Below are positions 1-5,941 of a stretch of DNA of 6,252 nt, one piece after another. Positions within the stretch are counted from its first letter, which is position 1; each line of letters starts with the position of its first letter. A model generated the notes under the pieces. It ran no database searches. It saw only the letters and a list, made by a program, of their open reading frames with translations, and was not told where the DNA came from. Source of the stretch: an uncultured Prevotella sp. (GTDB taxonomy: Bacteria > Bacteroidota > Bacteroidia > Bacteroidales > Bacteroidaceae); contig CAMGFM010000080.1 of NCBI GenBank assembly GCA_946055365.1, forward strand, positions 1 to 6,252, given 5' to 3'. The translations under genes were made by a program, and so were the position numbers.

Positions 1-2235
1 GTAGAAGTTCTGAACCATGGAGTATATCTCCTTAACGGCAAAGAGATTGCCAAAGAATATCAGGGCGTGACTCCTGATGAGGGCCGTGAGAATACTATCA
101 CTTACGGCATACTGCGCTCACACGACGTGGACGGCGGCAAGGGCAAAAAGATGCACATACGCTTTGACGCAATGATGTCGCACGACATCACTTACGTAGG
201 CATCATACAGACGGCAAGGGCAAGCGGCCTCGAGACGTTCCCTCTGCCTTATGCCATGACTAATTGCCACAACTCTCTCTGCGCCGTGGGAGGCACAATC
301 AACGAGGACGACCACGTGTTTGGACTCTCCGCCGCCAAGAAGTATGGTGGCATATACGTGCCTGCCAATCAGGCTGTCATACACCAGTATGCAAGAGAGA
401 TGATGGTGAAGTGTAGCAACATGATACTCGGCAGTGACTCACACACACGCTATGGCTCGCTCGGCAATATGGGCGTGGGCGAGGGCGGCGGCGAGCTTGT
501 GAAGCAGCTGCTGCGCAACACATGGGACATCAACGCTCCCGAGGTGGTGCTGGTGTGGCTCGAGGGCAAGCCGCGCAAGGGCGTGGGCCCGCACGACGTG
601 GCCATATCACTCGTAAAGGCCACATTTGAGAGCGGATGTGTGAAAAACAAGGTGCTGGAGTTTGCCGGCCCTGGCGTGGCAAGCCTTCCCATCGACTTCC
701 GCAACGGCATAGACATCATGACTACGGAAACCACGTGTCTCAGCAGTATATGGGTGACCGACGAGGAAGTGCGCAAGCATTACGAACTCCACAACCGTCC
801 GCAGGACTATCGTGAGTTGCAGCCCGGCAAGGTGGCATATTATGACATGATGATACGTGTGGACCTCTCAAAGCAGGAGTCGATGATAGCGTTGCCGTTC
901 CACCCGTCAAACGCATACACCATACACGAGTTGCAGGCCAACCCCGTGGAGATACTGGCAAAGATAGAGGAAGACGCAAAGAAGCGTTTTGGCGACAAGG
1001 TGGATGTGCATCTCACCGACAAGGTGCGTGACGGCAAGGTATATGCCGACCAGGGCATCATTGCAGGCTGCTCGGGAGGCACCTATGACAACCTCAGCGA
1101 GGCTGCCGCCATACTTGCTGGCAAGAGCATTGGCAACGACTATTTCACGGCATCGGTTTATCCGCAGTCTGTGCCTGTGTCTATGGCCGTGACACGCAAT
1201 GGCATCGCCGCCGAGCTGCTTGAGGCTGGCGTTACCATCAAGCCCGCCTTCTGCGGACCGTGCTTCGGTGCTGGCGACGTGCCGTCAAACAACGGCCTGA
1301 GCATACGCCACACCACACGCAACTTCCCCAACCGTGAGGGTTCAAAGCCCGGACAGGGACAGCTGTCGCTCGTGGCTCTCATGGACGCGCGCTCCATCGC
1401 CGCAACGGCTGCCAATGGAGGTGTCATCACTGCCGCTACCGACATTGAATATACCGACGAGCATAAGCCCTACTTCTATGCCGACAAGATATACAGCCGC
1501 AGAGTATATAACGGATATGGCAATCCGCATCCCGAGGAGCCGCTCAAGTATGGTCCCAATATCAAGGACTGGCCCGAGATGTATCCGCTTGAGGAAAACA
1601 TGCTGCTCGAGTTGGCTGCCGTAATACACGACCCCGTGACCACTACTGACGAGCTTATACCCTCGGGAGAGACCAGCAGCTACCGCTCTAATCCGCTCAA
1701 GCTCTCAGAGTTTGCCCTCTCAAGGCGCGTGCCAGAGTATGTTGGCCTGAGCAAGGACATACAAGCTCAGGACAAGGAACGCAGGCAGGGACACGTGTCT
1801 GACAACATTGCCGAGGCTCTTGCCAAGGTTGGCGCAAAGGCAGAGAACACATCCTTTGGCTCATGCGTGTTTGCCAACCGCCCAGGTGACGGCTCGGCAA
1901 GAGAGCAGGCCGCTTCCTGCCAGAAAGTGTTGGGCGGCGATGCCAACATCTGCTATGAATATGCCACAAAACGCTACCGCTCAAACTGCATCAACTGGGG
2001 TATTGTGCCTTTCACCATAAGCAAGGACACTCCGTTTGACTTCAAGCCGGGCGACAAGGTGTTTGTGCCGGGTCTCAGGGCCGCATTGCTTGCAGGCAAG
2101 GAGGAGATAGACGCCAAGGTGATAGCCGAGGACGGAGTGCATGACCTGCACCTGCTGTTCCAGAACCTCACCGACAACGAGCGCAACATACTTGCCGACG
2201 GCTGTCTGATGAACTTCTACAAGAACAGAATATAA
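1..2235 (+). CDS. Aconitase-superfamily hydratase (YbhJ-like type), 5' end cut by window edge
   Basis: The frame is open from base 1, and 744 codons are visible before TAA. The GTG at 67 is internal: homology-like sequence (NHGVYLLNGKEI) precedes it, so the true start lies a few codons outside the window. It is a Fe-S hydro-lyase of the aconitase superfamily, with the large aconitase domain followed by a C-terminal swivel domain. Visible cluster ligands are Cys357 (AGCSGG) and Cys418/Cys421 (CGPCFG). Also visible are His128, the DSH triad at 146-148 (GSDSHT), Glu243, Arg440/Arg445 (RNFPNR), Arg562 (SSYRSN) and Ser632/Arg634 (GSAREQ). The canonical Asp-His pair (CDH in aconitases) is replaced by CHN at 89-91. 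This, with the overall sequence, matches my recollection of the YbhJ/clostridial 'hydratase' branch, not mitochondrial-type aconitase. Its place 90 bp before icd suggests it makes isocitrate from citrate. The fold is certain; the exact substrate is inference. Confidence 0.93.
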   Translation, partial: VEVLNHGVYLLNGKEIAKEYQGVTPDEGRENTITYGILRSHDVDGGKGKKMHIRFDAMMSHDITYVGIIQTARASGLETFPLPYAMTNCHNSLCAVGGTINEDDHVFGLSAAKKYGGIYVPANQAVIHQYAREMMVKCSNMILGSDSHTRYGSLGNMGVGEGGGELVKQLLRNTWDINAPEVVLVWLEGKPRKGVGPHDVAISLVKATFESGCVKNKVLEFAGPGVASLPIDFRNGIDIMTTETTCLSSIWVTDEEVRKHYELHNRPQDYRELQPGKVAYYDMMIRVDLSKQESMIALPFHPSNAYTIHELQANPVEILAKIEEDAKKRFGDKVDVHLTDKVRDGKVYADQGIIAGCSGGTYDNLSEAAAILAGKSIGNDYFTASVYPQSVPVSMAVTRNGIAAELLEAGVTIKPAFCGPCFGAGDVPSNNGLSIRHTTRNFPNREGSKPGQGQLSLVALMDARSIAATAANGGVITAATDIEYTDEHKPYFYADKIYSRRVYNGYGNPHPEEPLKYGPNIKDWPEMYPLEENMLLELAAVIHDPVTTTDELIPSGETSSYRSNPLKLSEFALSRRVPEYVGLSKDIQAQDKERRQGHVSDNIAEALAKVGAKAENTSFGSCVFANRPGDGSAREQAASCQKVLGGDANICYEYATKRYRSNCINWGIVPFTISKDTPFDFKPGDKVFVPGLRAALLAGKEEIDAKVIAEDGVHDLHLLFQNLTDNERNILADGCLMNFYKNRI

Positions 2236-2325
2236 GCCTGCTGACACAACAGTATGGCACAGGCCTCTAAAAGGAATACATACATATATAATATTAATGA
2301 CACCATACATATCATTACAGACATT
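2236..2325 (+). other. AT-rich spacer between hydratase and icd
   Basis: This 90-base gap is markedly more AT-rich than the flanking genes, with runs such as ATACATATATAATATT. It contains no TAnnTTTG promoter box and no convincing hairpin. The icd frame stays open back to an ATG at 2254, but the 24 residues so added (MAQASKRNTYIYN...) resemble no isocitrate dehydrogenase N-terminus, so I treat the stretch as an untranslated leader. An AT-rich region before a start codon is normal in Bacteroidetes, which rely little on Shine-Dalgarno pairing. Co-transcription of the two genes is likely. Confidence 0.6.
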
Positions 2326-3537
2326 ATGATACAGAAAATACAGATGACCACTCCCATAGTGGAGATGGACGGCGACGAGATGACCCGCATACTGTGGAAG
2401 ATGATAAAGGACGAGCTTATATTGCCTTTCGTCGACCTGAAAACAGAGTATTATGACCTCGGACTCGTGAAGAGAGACGAGACCGCAGACCAGATTACAA
2501 AGGACGCGGCTGAGGCTACAAAGCGTCTTGGTGTGGCTGTGAAGTGTGCCACTATCACTCCCAACCACCAACGCATGGACGAATACAAGCTCCATGAGAT
2601 GTGGAAGAGTCCCAATGGCACCATACGCTCCATACTCGACGGCACCGTGTTCCGCACACCCATCACTATACCGAGCATACATCCCGCAGTGAAGAACTGG
2701 AAGCTGCCCATTACCATCGCGCGTCACGCCTATGGCGACGTATATAAGAGCGTGGAGATAAGGGCAGGCGAGCCTGGAGTGGCTAAGCTGGTGTTTGACG
2801 GTGAGAACGGCGCACACGAGGAAGTGGTGGTACACAACTTCAAGGGTGCGGGCGTGCTTCAGGCCATGCACAACACCGACAAGAGCATACGCTCGTTTGC
2901 ACACTCATGCTTCAAGTTCGCTCTCGACACCAACCAGAGCCTCTGGTTCTCCACCAAGGACACTATTTCCAAGAAATATGACGCACAGTTCAAAATCATA
3001 TTCTACGAGGTGTTTGAGGAATACAAGGAGGAGTTTGAGAAACGTGGCCTTGAGTTCTTCTACACCCTCATCGACGATGCCGTGGCACGCGTGATACGCT
3101 CCAAGGGCGGCTTCATCTGGGCTTGCAAGAACTATGACGGCGACGTGATGTCAGACATGGTAAGCACCGCATTCGGCTCTCTCGCCATGATGACCTCTGT
3201 GCTTGTCAGCCCTGACGGCAAGTATGAGTATGAGGCGGCACACGGCACCGTGACACGCCACTACTATAAGTATCTCAAGGGCGAAGACACGTCAACCAAC
3301 CCCATGGCCACCATCTTCGCATGGACAGGAGCGTTGCGCAAGAGGGGCGAGATGGACGGCATAGCCGCTCTCTCCGCTTTTGCCGACAAGCTCGAGGAGG
3401 CTTGCTTTGACACTCTCAATGAGGGCATTGCCACAAAGGATCTCGTGGGACTCATGGAGGGCGTGGAGGCAAAGGCTGTCAACTCGGCAGGCTTCATCGC
3501 CGCAATACGCGAGAGACTCGAGAAGAAGCTCGCATAA
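2326..3537 (+). CDS. icd: NADP-dependent isocitrate dehydrogenase (homodimeric, eukaryotic-type)
   Basis: This cytosolic enzyme oxidatively decarboxylates isocitrate to 2-oxoglutarate, making NADPH. The start at 2326 gives 403 residues, the usual family length, and begins MIQKIQMTTPIVEMDGDEMTR; an ATG at 2344 is the alternative. Substrate-site residues are Ser95 and Arg101 (SPNGTIR), Arg133 (ARHAYGD; equivalent to human IDH1 Arg132), catalytic Tyr140 (DVYK) and Lys211 (STKDT). Metal ligands are Asp250 (LIDD) and Asp273/Asp277 (NYDGDVMSD). HGTVTRHY carries Arg311-His312, the pair that recognises the NADP 2'-phosphate in this subfamily, so NADP specificity is well supported. No key residue is missing. 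It lies 90 bp after the hydratase, consistent with a citrate-to-2-oxoglutarate operon. Citrate synthase, a common partner in related genomes, does not follow it here. Confidence 0.97.
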   Translation: MIQKIQMTTPIVEMDGDEMTRILWKMIKDELILPFVDLKTEYYDLGLVKRDETADQITKDAAEATKRLGVAVKCATITPNHQRMDEYKLHEMWKSPNGTIRSILDGTVFRTPITIPSIHPAVKNWKLPITIARHAYGDVYKSVEIRAGEPGVAKLVFDGENGAHEEVVVHNFKGAGVLQAMHNTDKSIRSFAHSCFKFALDTNQSLWFSTKDTISKKYDAQFKIIFYEVFEEYKEEFEKRGLEFFYTLIDDAVARVIRSKGGFIWACKNYDGDVMSDMVSTAFGSLAMMTSVLVSPDGKYEYEAAHGTVTRHYYKYLKGEDTSTNPMATIFAWTGALRKRGEMDGIAALSAFADKLEEACFDTLNEGIATKDLVGLMEGVEAKAVNSAGFIAAIRERLEKKLA

Positions 3538-3559
3538 CAGTGTGGAAAACTTGAAATGA

Positions 3560-3579
3560 CCCGGAGTGCATCGTCCGGG
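3560..3579. other. Small hairpin after icd
   Basis: CCCGGA (3560-3565) and TCCGGG (3574-3579) form a perfect 6-bp GC-rich stem with an 8-base loop. It begins 22 bases after the icd stop and abuts the larger hairpin that follows. No T-run comes after it. It may be part of the 3' end of the hydratase-icd transcript. Confidence 0.5.
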
Positions 3580-3635
3580 CATCTTACGGGGAGGCTGTGT
3601 CAGGACTTTGTGTCTTTGACGCAGCCTCCAAGATG
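3580..3635 (+). terminator. Large hairpin, possible terminator of the hydratase-icd transcript
   Basis: An outer stem pairs CATCTT (3580-3585) with AAGATG (3630-3635). After a one-sided ACGG bulge, a 12-bp inner stem pairs GGAGGCTGTGTC (3590-3601) with GACGCAGCCTCC (3618-3629), with one G-U pair. The loop is 16 bases (3602-3617). The fold is strong, but only TATTAATG follows, not a T-run. It could therefore be an intrinsic terminator of the weak-U type, a 3'-end stabiliser, or an attenuator before the transporter. The fold is seen; the role is inferred. Confidence 0.55.
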
Positions 3636-3702
3636 TATTAATGTGGCAGGTGTGCAGGGCCTGATAGACAGGCAGGCATGGCATGGCGTGATGTCTTTGG
3701 GC

Positions 3703-3714
3703 GTGTCATGACAC
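3703..3714. promoter_or_regulatory. 12-bp perfect palindrome upstream of the transporter gene
   Basis: GTGTCATGACAC is a perfect palindrome ending 32 bases before the transporter ATG. It overlaps one arm (ACACCTGC, 3711-3718) of a wider inverted repeat whose partner is GCAGGTGT (3646-3653). The position suits an operator, but a palindrome this long is expected about once or twice by chance in a window of this size. No TAnnTTTG box was found nearby. Confidence 0.25.
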
Positions 3715-3746
3715 CTGCGATGAAAAACCGTGAAAAATAAAAGAGC

Positions 3747-4697
3747 ATGAGTATAGTAAGTATCATAAAGAAGTGGACTCTCCCCGCAAGCATTCTCATA
3801 GGTGTGCTGGGCTATCTGTTCTTTGCGCTCGTTCCCGCGCTTGACTCGTTTGCCAGACTTATGGACCCTGTGTTTGCGCAGCTGCTCCCGTTGTTCATGT
3901 TCAGCGTGCTGTTCGTGACATTCTGCAAGGTAGACTTCCGCAGGATGCGTCCCGTGAGATGGCATCTGTGGATAGCGTTGTCGCAGATGGCGTGCGTGTG
4001 CGCGGTGATGTTGCTGATAATAGGCGGCAGGCTGGAGGGCAGGGCACTGGTGTTGGCAGAGTCGATGCTGACATGTGTCATCTGTCCGTGTGCGAGTGCC
4101 GCTCCGGTGGTGACGCAGAAGCTCGGCGGCAACCTTGAGGAGATGACCACATACACCTTTATGAGCAATTTCATGACGGCACTTGCCGTGCCGCTGTGCT
4201 TCCCGATGCTGGGAGAGCATTGCGACATGCAGTTTGTCGCGGCCTTCACGCTGATACTCTACAAAGTGTGTGCCATACTTGTGCTGCCGATGCTGCTGGC
4301 CCATGTGGTCAAGCGTTATATGCCAGGGCTGTGCAGGAGAATAACGGGAGTGAAAGACCTCAGCTTCTATCTGTGGGGCTGCTCGCTGGTGATAGTGTCT
4401 GGCACCACGATGAAGAACATCCTCAACGCCAGTGCCTCGGTGGGTTTCCTGATAGTGATAGCCGCCTCTGCCTTGGTGCTGTGCCTCTTGCAGTTTGTCT
4501 GTGGACGCATGATAGGACGGCGTTTCGGCGAAAAGGTAAATGCAGGGCAGGCTTTCGGGCAGAAGAACACCACCTTTGCTATCTGGATGGCCTGTGCCTA
4601 TCTCACGCCGCTGTCTTCTGTTGGCCCGGGATGCTACATTCTGTGGCAGAACATCATCAACAGCTGGGAGATATGGGGCGCGCAGAGAAAAAAGTGA
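3747..4697 (+). CDS. Bile acid:sodium symporter (BASS/SBF-like) family transporter
   Basis: This is an integral membrane protein of 316 residues, the usual length for the BASS family of sodium-coupled organic-anion carriers. About ten hydrophobic segments are visible, roughly at residues 11-29, 42-60, 74-93, 100-117, 133-153, 162-185, 205-223, 233-255, 274-290 and 292-305. There is no cleavable signal peptide. Two family-like signatures fall where the discontinuous substrate/sodium-site helices lie: CPCASAAPVVTQKLGGN (113-129) and GQAFGQKNT (267-275). The protein is unusually rich in cysteine. The ATG at 3747 follows an AT-rich stretch (GAAAAATAAAAGAG), as usual in Bacteroidetes. It may be read from icd past the hairpins or from its own promoter, which I could not identify. 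The natural substrate cannot be told from sequence; bile acids should not be assumed, since many bacterial members move other organic anions. Confidence 0.85.
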   Translation: MSIVSIIKKWTLPASILIGVLGYLFFALVPALDSFARLMDPVFAQLLPLFMFSVLFVTFCKVDFRRMRPVRWHLWIALSQMACVCAVMLLIIGGRLEGRALVLAESMLTCVICPCASAAPVVTQKLGGNLEEMTTYTFMSNFMTALAVPLCFPMLGEHCDMQFVAAFTLILYKVCAILVLPMLLAHVVKRYMPGLCRRITGVKDLSFYLWGCSLVIVSGTTMKNILNASASVGFLIVIAASALVLCLLQFVCGRMIGRRFGEKVNAGQAFGQKNTTFAIWMACAYLTPLSSVGPGCYILWQNIINSWEIWGAQRKK

Positions 4698-4730
4698 GGC
4701 ACAAGCACACCGCTCTGATTGCCGCATACA

Positions 4731-4778
4731 CGCCTACGGGGCATGACTGCATCGTGCGCAGTCATGCCCCCGTGGGCG
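4731..4778. terminator. Strong hairpin between convergent genes, probable bidirectional terminator
   Basis: The arms CGCCTACGGGGCATGACTGC (4731-4750) and 4758-4778 pair over about 20 bp, with one G-U pair and one single-base bulge, around a 7-base loop (ATCGTGC). It starts 33 bases after the transporter stop and ends 60 bases from the stop of the minus-strand gene, the usual place for a shared terminator. No clear T-run follows on either strand, so termination is inferred from position and stem strength. Confidence 0.65.
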
Positions 4779-4838
4779 TATTGTCATCTATGTGCCTATA
4801 TGCAGGCACAGAAGCACGGCGCAAGGTCACATTGCCCG

Positions 4839-5060
4839 TCAAGAATCTCTCCCGTCGTCGGGTCTGTCGCCGTCATTGTGTCCAGGCATGAAGAAATGAT
4901 CCACCATCGCGCCTATGCAATAGCATGCAAATATGGCGAAGATGATGCCCAGAGGATAGTCGCCGCGCAGATAGAACTTCACCGCAAGGGCGGCGGTGGC
5001 TATGAGAAAAAACAGAGACATGAGAAATCTCGGGGTGAGAAAACGCTGACGGTGCTTCAT
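4839..5060 (-). CDS. Small two-helix membrane protein of unknown function
   Basis: I do not recognise a named family. The minus-strand frame is open to 5402, but only the last 73 residues look like protein; upstream residues are low-quality translation of spacer DNA, so I start at the ATG at 5058-5060 (MKHRQRFLTPRF). The product has a basic N-terminus, a first hydrophobic helix at about 12-31 (FLMSLFFLIATAALAVKFYL), a short LRGDYP turn, a second helix at about 37-57 (GIIFAIFACYCIGAMV), and a hydrophilic acidic tail (HNDGDRPDDGRDS). By the positive-inside rule both ends should face the cytoplasm. It is convergent with the transporter gene and shares the hairpin between them. A weak -7-like box lies far upstream (5328-5335). 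The coherent hydrophobic layout supports a real gene; homology is untested. Confidence 0.6.
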   Translation of the reverse strand: MKHRQRFLTPRFLMSLFFLIATAALAVKFYLRGDYPLGIIFAIFACYCIGAMVDHFFMPGHNDGDRPDDGRDS

Positions 5061-5288
5061 GATGTGACGGCTGGTGATGCGGATGTATTTATTAGTGATG
5101 TGAGTGTATCTATATATGTGTAAGGACACGGTGGGGTGGAAGAACGCCTCCCTACGCAGGCATGGCGGAGTGTGTGCATGCACGTCTCCGTGAGGCTCGT
5201 CTGTGCCACATGGTGACGCTGGCGTGAAGTTGTAGGGGCGTTGCCCTTTGGCGCAATATTGGCAGTGTGCCATAATGGCGTGTCGCAG

Positions 5289-5310
5289 TGTGGCACGACT
5301 GTGGCACGCC
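5289..5310. repeat. Tandem 11-bp direct repeat containing GTGGCAC
   Basis: TGTGGCACGAC (5289-5299) is followed directly by TGTGGCACGCC (5300-5310), identical at 10 of 11 positions. The 11-bp period is close to one helical turn, as for adjacent protein-binding sites on one DNA face. Two copies alone are weak evidence. The GTGGCAC core recurs in the array near 6093. Confidence 0.45.
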
Positions 5311-5327
5311 TGCCGTGGAGACTGCTG

Positions 5328-5335
5328 CAAAATTA
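5328..5335 (-). promoter_or_regulatory. Possible -7 box for the small membrane-protein gene (weak)
   Basis: Read on the minus strand this is TAATTTTG, which fits the Bacteroidetes -7 consensus TAnnTTTG. No TTTG was found 19-21 bases further upstream, and the box is almost 270 bases from the start codon, so the transcript would have a long leader. It is the only such box on this strand in the spacer. Treat it as a candidate only. Confidence 0.25.
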
Positions 5336-5418
5336 CAAATAAAAGCCGAGACAGGAGATGGCGAACTCGCTTTTTAAAAACATAAAAAGGCACAAAAGCC
5401 AAAATATGTGCAGCAAAA

Positions 5419-5449
5419 TTTGTAGAACAATATTATTTTGCTACCTTTG
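5419..5449 (+). promoter_or_regulatory. Bacteroidetes housekeeping promoter for the DUF3467 gene
   Basis: TTTG (5419-5422) matches the -33 element and TACCTTTG (5442-5449) matches the -7 element TAnnTTTG. They are 19 bases apart, the expected spacing for the primary sigma factor (SigAb) of Bacteroidetes. The intervening DNA is AT-rich. Transcription should begin a few bases past 5449, giving a leader of roughly 80 bases before the ATG at 5535. This is the only full-consensus promoter I found in the window. Confidence 0.88.
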
Positions 5450-5457
5450 CAGATAAT

Positions 5458-5480
5458 ATGCGCCTTGCTGACAGGCGCGT
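5458..5480 (+). other. Hairpin at the 5' end of the DUF3467 mRNA leader
   Basis: GCGCCT (5460-5465) and AGGCGC (5473-5478) form a perfect 6-bp stem with a 7-base loop (TGCTGAC). A G-U and an A-U pair extend it to 8 bp. It lies just after the predicted transcription start, so it would cap the 5' end of the mRNA. Such 5' stems often protect a transcript from decay; regulation is possible but not shown. Confidence 0.55.
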
Positions 5481-5534
5481 GAGCATGTGTCATACGCAAA
5501 CAAACATCAATAATAAACCTAAACAGATAATAAA

Positions 5535-5852
5535 ATGGAAGAAAACAAGAACCCTCAGCAGGGCTTTCAGATTGAGTTGAAGCCCGAAATCGGTGTGGGC
5601 GTTTACGCAAACCTCGCACTCATCACACACTCTACATCTGACTTCATCCTTGATTTCGCGTGTCTGCTGCCCGGTATGGGACAGCCGCAGGTGCGTAGCC
5701 GTGTGGTAATGGCACCCGAGCATGCAAAGCGTCTGCTCCAGGCCCTTCAGGAGAACGTCTACAAGTATGAGCAGAACTTCGGCAAGATCGTCATCCCCAA
5801 CCAGCCGGAGCGCACTGCCACTCCGTTTGGCACAGGCAAGATTGAGGCTTGA
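5535..5852 (+). CDS. DUF3467 family protein, function unknown
   Basis: The product has 105 residues and looks cytosolic, with no signal peptide or membrane segment. I recognise the layout of the DUF3467 family, common in Bacteroidetes: a polar N-terminus (MEENKNPQQGFQIEL), then a strand-rich core (KPEIGVGVYANLALITHSTS, then DFILDFACLLPGM), a RVVMAPEHAKRLLQAL segment that looks helical, and a tail ending in TPFGTGKIEA. No catalytic motif is apparent, and the biochemical role is not known to me. The gene is a single-gene unit: it has its own consensus promoter, an 80-base leader with a 5' hairpin, and a strong intrinsic terminator 31 bases after the stop. That arrangement suggests a steadily and perhaps highly expressed housekeeping protein. 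The ATG at 5535 follows the AT-rich GATAATAAA, and no better start exists. Confidence 0.9.
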   Translation: MEENKNPQQGFQIELKPEIGVGVYANLALITHSTSDFILDFACLLPGMGQPQVRSRVVMAPEHAKRLLQALQENVYKYEQNFGKIVIPNQPERTATPFGTGKIEA

Positions 5853-5883
5853 CAGGAACGAGGCAATAACAGTAGCATATAGC

Positions 5884-5941
5884 GACAGTCTTGAAGACAC
5901 GGGGCATGATGCCCGACAGGCTTCAAGACTGTCTTTTTTTT
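5884..5941 (+). terminator. Intrinsic terminator of the DUF3467 gene
   Basis: GACAGTCTTGAAG (5884-5896) pairs perfectly with CTTCAAGACTGTC (5921-5933), a 13-bp stem, followed at once by eight T (5934-5941). The 24-base loop holds a second small hairpin, GGGCA-TGA-TGCCC (5902-5914). This is a classic rho-independent terminator reading rightwards. Confidence 0.95.

Larger units (their letters stand above)
5061..5418. other. Spacer upstream of both divergent genes, no gene seen
   Basis: No credible coding sequence was found on either strand; the long minus frame through here reads as cysteine-, histidine- and arginine-rich non-protein sequence. Contents seen: an AT-rich stretch just upstream of the small membrane-protein start; a GTAGGGGCGTTGCCC segment at about 5232-5246 with a short GGGC/GCCC stem; an 11-bp direct repeat at 5289-5310; and a weak minus-strand -7-like box at 5328-5335. 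The sequence turns strongly AT-rich from about 5370 towards the promoter of the DUF3467 gene. Confidence 0.6.

Noticed and set aside
2254..2325. N-terminal extension of icd from ATG 2254
   Set aside because: The extra 24 residues come from AT-rich spacer DNA and do not resemble any isocitrate dehydrogenase N-terminus; starting at 2326 gives the family's normal length.
1981..2904. 307-codon open frame on the minus strand
   Set aside because: It runs antisense across the end of the hydratase, the spacer and half of icd, both unambiguous genes, so it is a shadow.
3646..3718. GCAGGTGT/ACACCTGC inverted repeat as an attenuator
   Set aside because: The 8-bp arms are 57 bases apart with little pairing between, so a stable fold is doubtful.
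3600..4727. 375-codon open frame on the minus strand
   Set aside because: It lies antisense to the transporter gene, is low in hydrophobic residues and very rich in His, Arg and Gln, as expected for a codon-bias shadow.
5232..5256. GTAGGGGCGTTGCCCTTTGG segment as a terminator or known repeat
   Set aside because: The GGGC/GCCC stem is only 4 bp with a short T-run, and I cannot place it in a repeat family without a genome search.
5061..5402. Long N-terminal part of the minus-strand frame 4839-5402
   Set aside because: It reads as cysteine-, histidine- and arginine-rich sequence with no domain character, and it overlaps the AT-rich region leading into the promoter; the hydrophobic 73-residue end is the only protein-like part.
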